A stretch of DNA of 64,000 nt from Pseudomonadales bacterium (GTDB lineage Bacteria; Pseudomonadota; Gammaproteobacteria; Pseudomonadales; Azotimanducaceae): NCBI GenBank assembly GCA_041395945.1, contig JAWKZN010000001.1, positions 1,178,001 to 1,242,000 of the forward strand, written 5' to 3'. Positions 60,274-64,000 of the stretch are shown in pieces. The notes beneath the pieces were generated by a model, which was not told the DNA's origin, made no database searches, and was given only the letters and a program-made list of their open reading frames with translations. Each line of letters opens with the position of its first letter. Position 1 is the stretch's first letter. Both the position numbers and the translations under genes were made by a program.

Positions 60274-61266
60274 TTAACTCACTTGCTCGTTGAGCGGTTC
60301 ATTTTCGCCATCACTTTCGCGATCATTTTCGTTTCTGGCTTCGGCACGACGTCGCCCCCCGGCACCGTAGCCATAGCCGTAACCATACCCCCCGGAGTCG
60401 CGCTGGGTCGTCTTGTTGAGCAGCAGGCTGACATTGGCGCAGCCTTCCAGGAGGCTTACCGCCTGGGCAACCGCGTCCTGTGGTGTTTTATTCGCCTCCA
60501 CCACGACCACCACCTGACCCATGTGGCGGGCAAGGACGGATGCTTCAGTGGTTGCCAGCAGCGGTGGTGCATCAAAGAGGACGAGACGATCCGGATCCTC
60601 AGCGGCCAGAGTGCGGGTGATCGTCGCCATCAGAGCACTCGCATAGAGTTCGTCGATGTGATCGGTATTGCCACCGGCGGGCAGAATACTCAGGCGTTCC
60701 ACATTGGAGGTCAGCACCCCGTCTTCGGCCACATGATTGGTTTCATGGAGCAGGTCGGACAGACCCCGATGGGCCTCGATACCCAGCTGCGAGGTGATGT
60801 CGCCTTTACTTACATCCGCGTCCACCAGAAGTACCCGTCGATCGAGTTCTGCGGCGAGACTGATGGCCAGATTGATGGAGATGAAAGTCTTGCCTTCTCC
60901 GGGCAGTGAGCTGGTGATCATGATCAGATTCGCCGGAGGATGTTCGGTAGGTGCCGCCTGATACTTCTGCACGTTCAACAGCAGCGGGCGCTTGATCCGG
61001 CGCATTTCGTGGGCGAGTTGACTGCGCCCTTCGCCGGGGCGCAGATAGCCCTTCTCCGAGAGACTGCTGAGGTCGATATCGCAGAATCTCTCTGGTGCCC
61101 GCGTGAAACCCTGGCTCTTGCCCTGCATCACGGAAGCAGCCGCTGGAGTCTGTCCTGAGTCCACAGGTCGGCCAGGCGCTGCCGGTGCTGGCTGCTGCCG
61201 CAGCCGTACGGCCAGCTTCGCCGCAGCTCTCTCGATGGTGCTCATGGATTTGTCGTGCTCATTCAT
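60274..61266 (-). CDS. XrtA-associated tyrosine autokinase (BY-kinase) for EPS export
   Basis: A 330-residue cytoplasmic BY-kinase. Walker A: SLPGEGKTFISINLAISLA; Walker A': VLLVDADVSKGDI; Walker B: RLVLFDAPPLLATTEA. The C-terminal tail has the autophosphorylated tyrosine cluster (GGYGYGYGYGAGG), then a basic and acidic end. An ATG at 61245 gives MSTIERAAAKL, the usual family start, and is a good alternative. It should act with a Wzc-like chain-length protein that is not in the window. Confidence 0.9.
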   Translation of the reverse strand: MNEHDKSMSTIERAAAKLAVRLRQQPAPAAPGRPVDSGQTPAAASVMQGKSQGFTRAPERFCDIDLSSLSEKGYLRPGEGRSQLAHEMRRIKRPLLLNVQKYQAAPTEHPPANLIMITSSLPGEGKTFISINLAISLAAELDRRVLLVDADVSKGDITSQLGIEAHRGLSDLLHETNHVAEDGVLTSNVERLSILPAGGNTDHIDELYASALMATITRTLAAEDPDRLVLFDAPPLLATTEASVLARHMGQVVVVVEANKTPQDAVAQAVSLLEGCANVSLLLNKTTQRDSGGYGYGYGYGAGGRRRAEARNENDRESDGENEPLNEQVS

Positions 61267-61453
61267 CAGCCAGGCCGTGGAGTTTAGAGGTCATGAGAGA
61301 CCGGGTCTGTAAAGCGTTGTAACACGGGAATCCTCGGCCAATCCGGCGGTTGTACCCGGAAAGAGCCGGTGCTGTCAGTGTTCTACATGGTGACAACAGT
61401 CTGGCGGACTCCCTGATGCATAATACGCGACCCTGAATGACCCGGCGTGCGGC
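61267..61453. promoter_or_regulatory. divergent intergenic region between the tyrosine kinase and the tviB-like gene
   Basis: The region contains GCATAATAC at 61418-61426, a possible -10 for the plus-strand genes; GTGACA at 61390-61395 is too far away (23 bases) for a standard -35. The same 9-mer occurs in front of the sugar transferase at 10859-10867. No strong dyad was found. Confidence 0.3.
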
Positions 61454-62743
61454 ATGTCGAGCAATCCACCAGATCTGAATAACGTCAAAGTAGCTGTCAT
61501 CGGCCTTGGCTACGTAGGACTTCCTCTGGCTGTGGAGCTGGGCCGCCTCTATCCCACGATCGGGTTCGACGTAAATGTCAGCCGCATAGAAGAGTTACGA
61601 GCCGGCAGGGACTACACCCGGGAAGTGGACGCAGAAGCTCTGGCCAGCCCCCGCCATTTATCGTTCAGCAGCGAAACAGCGGACTTGAGAGCGGCCAATT
61701 TCTATATCGTCACGGTGCCGACACCCATCGACCAGTACAAACGGCCGGATATGAGTGCGCTGCGGGCTGCCAGCCGCACCATCGGTTCGGTGATCGCACC
61801 GGGTGACATAGTGGTTTACGAATCCACCGTGTATCCGGGCGCCACCGAGGAGGTGTGTATCCCGGTGATCGAAGAGACATCGGGCCTCGTCTACAACCAG
61901 GACTTTTTTGCCGGTTACAGCCCGGAAAGGATCAATCCCGGTGACAAGACGCACCGACTGCCGGACATCATGAAGGTGACCAGCGGATCGACTCCCGAAG
62001 TTGCCGACACTGTGGATGCGCTGTATCGCTCCATCATCCGTGCCGGTACCCATCGGGCGTCGAGCATCCGGGTAGCAGAAGCTGCCAAGGTCATCGAAAA
62101 CACCCAGCGCGACCTCAACATCGCACTCATCAACGAACTTGCCCTCATTTTCAGCCGGCTGGGGCTGGACTCCCAGGAAGTTCTGGCAGCAGCGGGCACC
62201 AAATGGAACTTCCTGCCGTTCAAACCCGGACTGGTGGGCGGTCACTGTATTGGCGTCGACCCTTACTATCTGACCTTCAAAGCCCAGGAGGTGGGCTATC
62301 ACCCTGAGGTGATTCTGGCCGGGCGTCGGATCAACGACGGCATGGGTGGCCACATTGCGGAGCGGGTCATCAAGCTGATGACCGGCCGCGGTATCAACGT
62401 GGTCGGTGCCCGGGTGCTGGTGCTGGGGCTGGCATTCAAGGAAGACTGTCCCGATATCAGGAATACCCGGGTGGTCGATGTGATCGCCGCTCTGCGCGAG
62501 TACGCCATCGAAGTGGATGTCTTCGATCCCTGGGTGGAATGCGCTGAGGCGCAGCACGAATACGGGCTTGCTCCCGTAGCACAGCCCGCAGCAGGAGTGT
62601 ATGACGCTGCGATACTGGCCGTCGCCCACCGCGAATTCATCGCACTGGGCGAAGAAGGCATCCGGGCATTCCTTAAACCCGAGCACGTGCTCTTTGATGT
62701 GAAATCTGTGCTTTCCCGTCAAGCCGTCACCGGCAGGCTCTGA
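61454..62743 (+). CDS. tviB: UDP-sugar 6-dehydrogenase, TviB type (UDP-GlcNAc C6 dehydrogenase)
   Basis: A 429-residue nucleotide-sugar dehydrogenase of the WecC/TviB group. NAD site: VKVAVIGLGYVGLPLAVELG. The catalytic Cys265 lies in LVGGHCIGVDPYYLT; the C-terminal UDP domain has VLGLAFKEDCPDIRNTRVVD. These sequences match the UDP-GlcNAc type rather than the UDP-glucose type of the ugd gene at 49539. Product would be UDP-N-acetylglucosaminuronate for the EPS. Two bases separate it from the epimerase gene. Confidence 0.88.
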   Translation: MSSNPPDLNNVKVAVIGLGYVGLPLAVELGRLYPTIGFDVNVSRIEELRAGRDYTREVDAEALASPRHLSFSSETADLRAANFYIVTVPTPIDQYKRPDMSALRAASRTIGSVIAPGDIVVYESTVYPGATEEVCIPVIEETSGLVYNQDFFAGYSPERINPGDKTHRLPDIMKVTSGSTPEVADTVDALYRSIIRAGTHRASSIRVAEAAKVIENTQRDLNIALINELALIFSRLGLDSQEVLAAAGTKWNFLPFKPGLVGGHCIGVDPYYLTFKAQEVGYHPEVILAGRRINDGMGGHIAERVIKLMTGRGINVVGARVLVLGLAFKEDCPDIRNTRVVDVIAALREYAIEVDVFDPWVECAEAQHEYGLAPVAQPAAGVYDAAILAVAHREFIALGEEGIRAFLKPEHVLFDVKSVLSRQAVTGRL

Positions 62744-62745
62744 AG

Positions 62746-63777
62746 ATGCGCGTGCTGGTAACCGGTGCCGCGGGCTTCATCGGCTCTCATGTGAGTCATC
62801 GTCTGCTCGATCGCGGCGACGAAGTCGTCGGCGTCGACAACCTCAACGATTACTACGATGTCGCACTCAAGGAAGCGCGACTCGCGCGCCTGACCATTCG
62901 TGAAGGTTTCTCGATCGAAAGAGTCGACATTGCCGATCGGGCAGAAATGAACCGTGTGCTCGATAGCCATCGACCCCAGCGAATCGTGCACCTCGCTGCT
63001 CAGGCCGGTGTGCGCTATTCACTCGAGAATCCCTATGCGTACATCGAGGCCAATATTGTTGGTTTTCTGAACATACTCGAAGGTGTGCGGGCAATCGGGA
63101 CAGAGCATCTGGTCTACGCTTCCACCAGTTCGGTGTATGGCAGCAACACCAACATGCCTTTCTCGGTGCACGACAACGTGGATCATCCCGTGAGCCTCTA
63201 TGCCGCAACCAAGAAATCCAACGAACTGATGGCGCATACATACAGTCATCTGTTCGATATCCCGACCACCGGATTGCGCTTCTTTACCGTCTACGGACCC
63301 TGGGGCCGCCCGGACATGGCGCTTTTCAAGTTCACCCGCCAGATGCTTGCGGGTGAGCCGATCGACATCTTCAACTACGGACACCACACGCGGGATTTCA
63401 CCTATATCGACGATATTGTAGAGGGCATTGTCCGGGTGCTCGATCGTCCCGCCAGCGCGGATCCCCAGTGGTCGGGAGACAATCCGGACCCGCACAGCTC
63501 CTCAGCGCCCTACCGTCTCTACAACATCGGCAGCAACAATCCCATTCAGCTGCTGCGCTACATCGAGGTTCTGGAGGAGACCCTGGGTGTGCGGGCAAAA
63601 CGGAATCTGCTGCCGCTGCAGCCGGGTGATGTACCGGACACCTATGCCAATGTGGACGATCTGATCCGGGACGCGGGCTACAAGCCGGATACGCCGGTGG
63701 AGACAGGCATCGAGAACTTTGTGCGCTGGTACAAGGCCTACTATCGAATCGACGATGTTGCCCACAATCTGCGCTAG
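62746..63777 (+). CDS. NAD-dependent nucleotide-sugar 4-epimerase (UDP-glucuronate epimerase type)
   Basis: A 343-residue short-chain epimerase. NAD site: VLVTGAAGFIGSHVSHRLLDRG. Catalytic Tyr152 and Lys156 are in SLYAATKKSNE; Ser/Thr in YASTSSVYG. RFFTVYGPWGRPDMALFKFT and NYGHHTRDFTYIDDIVEG are typical of UDP-glucuronate 4-epimerases (CapI/GAE group). It converts a UDP-uronic acid to its galacto form, and is paired with the TviB-type enzyme as tviB-tviC are in Vi antigen clusters. Confidence 0.9.
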   Translation: MRVLVTGAAGFIGSHVSHRLLDRGDEVVGVDNLNDYYDVALKEARLARLTIREGFSIERVDIADRAEMNRVLDSHRPQRIVHLAAQAGVRYSLENPYAYIEANIVGFLNILEGVRAIGTEHLVYASTSSVYGSNTNMPFSVHDNVDHPVSLYAATKKSNELMAHTYSHLFDIPTTGLRFFTVYGPWGRPDMALFKFTRQMLAGEPIDIFNYGHHTRDFTYIDDIVEGIVRVLDRPASADPQWSGDNPDPHSSSAPYRLYNIGSNNPIQLLRYIEVLEETLGVRAKRNLLPLQPGDVPDTYANVDDLIRDAGYKPDTPVETGIENFVRWYKAYYRIDDVAHNLR

Positions 63778-63804
63778 CAATCGTGTGATACCCCGGTCCA
63801 TGAG

Positions 63805-64000
63805 ATGACCATCGATTTCATCCTGCTGTTGAGTGTGCTTCTGGGTGTGATTGCCTACCTGGGCCTGACGCTGTTCTGCCTCGTTACCATCCGGCGGCAG
63901 ATCACCGGAAAGGCGCTGCTTGTCGCTTCCACCACCACACTGGCCTTCATGATCTGCAGTGCGGTTGCGGTCGCGACACCCTGGATGGCGTCACTGGAAC
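63805..64000 (+). CDS. polytopic membrane protein, N-terminal part (possible PrsK-type histidine kinase)
   Basis: Starts at ATG 63805 and runs off the window after 65 residues. It is hydrophobic, with helices LLLSVLLGVIAYLGLTLFCLV and LLVASTTTLAFMICSAVAVA separated by RRQITGK. The pattern, and its place after EPS genes of an exosortase locus, fit the N-terminal membrane domain of the PEP-CTERM system histidine kinase PrsK. The catalytic part is outside the window, so this is a guess from context. Confidence 0.4.
   Translation, partial: MTIDFILLLSVLLGVIAYLGLTLFCLVTIRRQITGKALLVASTTTLAFMICSAVAVATPWMASLE

Noticed and set aside
61400..61430. Possible sigma-54 site in front of the tviB-like gene
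   Set aside because: A GG-N10-GC spacing exists, but the surrounding -24 bases do not match the TGGCAC core.
1..64000. CRISPR array, rRNA or tRNA genes
   Set aside because: No regularly spaced repeats with unique spacers and no cloverleaf or rRNA-like sequence were seen on reading; a tRNAscan-type search could still overrule this.

Overview
The window reads as chromosomal DNA of a free-living, probably aquatic, gammaproteobacterium. The evidence is gene content: a type II secretion operon, carAB and pyrB, ETF and ETF-quinone oxidoreductase, large SppA, glutathione reductase, and an exosortase A (XrtA/PEP-CTERM) type exopolysaccharide locus. Genus cannot be fixed from sequence reading alone. 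Most of the window is GC-rich and densely coded; the first 8-9 kb is visibly AT-richer and looks like a laterally acquired surface-polysaccharide segment.

Layout: (1) 1-10.1 kb is a polysaccharide cluster: an SGNH-hydrolase gene broken by an IS30-family element, an intact membrane SGNH protein, two GT4 glycosyltransferases, an ATP-grasp enzyme, a glycosyltransferase-2/zinc-dehydrogenase fusion, and a secreted beta-helix protein. A DUF218 membrane protein and a polyprenyl-phosphate sugar transferase of the PEP-CTERM type close it (10.1-12.5 kb). (2) 12.5-18.8 kb: carA-carB followed by small envelope genes of unknown role. (3) 18.8-27.2 kb: a DUF1631-like gene and gspEFGHIJKLM on the minus strand; gspC, gspD and gspN are not here. 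(4) 27.3-33.2 kb: a secreted JAMM-like protein, a winged-helix/TPR membrane regulator, pyrB, an AP2-like protein, etfBA. (5) 33.5-43.1 kb: ETF-QO, DUF1285, moaA behind a probable Moco riboswitch, a candidate C-rich small RNA, an isolated murF, an acyl-CoA synthetase, sppA and a DUF1232 protein. (6) 43.2-50.9 kb: Na+/alanine symporter, alkaline phosphatase, glutathione reductase, a ThDP enzyme and UDP-glucose dehydrogenase. (7) 50.9-59.2 kb: an Xre-RES toxin-antitoxin module with promoter iterons, a DUF222-HNH nuclease, and the imuA-imuB-dnaE2 mutagenesis operon. Near-perfect LexA boxes sit in front of both the nuclease and the mutagenesis operon. (8) 59.2-64 kb: XrtA-associated ATPase and tyrosine autokinase, divergent from a TviB-type UDP-sugar dehydrogenase, an epimerase, and the start of a polytopic membrane protein cut by the window end.

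The polysaccharide functions connect the two ends and the middle: UDP-uronic-acid supply (ugd, tviB, epimerase), lipid-carrier priming (sugar transferase), chain assembly and decoration (GT2/GT4, SGNH, ATP-grasp), and export control (ATPase, tyrosine kinase). The most notable signals are the SOS cluster with its LexA-controlled HNH nuclease and in-frame repeats, the GT2-dehydrogenase fusion, the candidate small RNA with anti-Shine-Dalgarno loops opposite moaA, the dyad between etfBA and the ETF-QO gene, and the iterons in front of the Xre-RES pair. I saw no CRISPR array, rRNA or tRNA gene.
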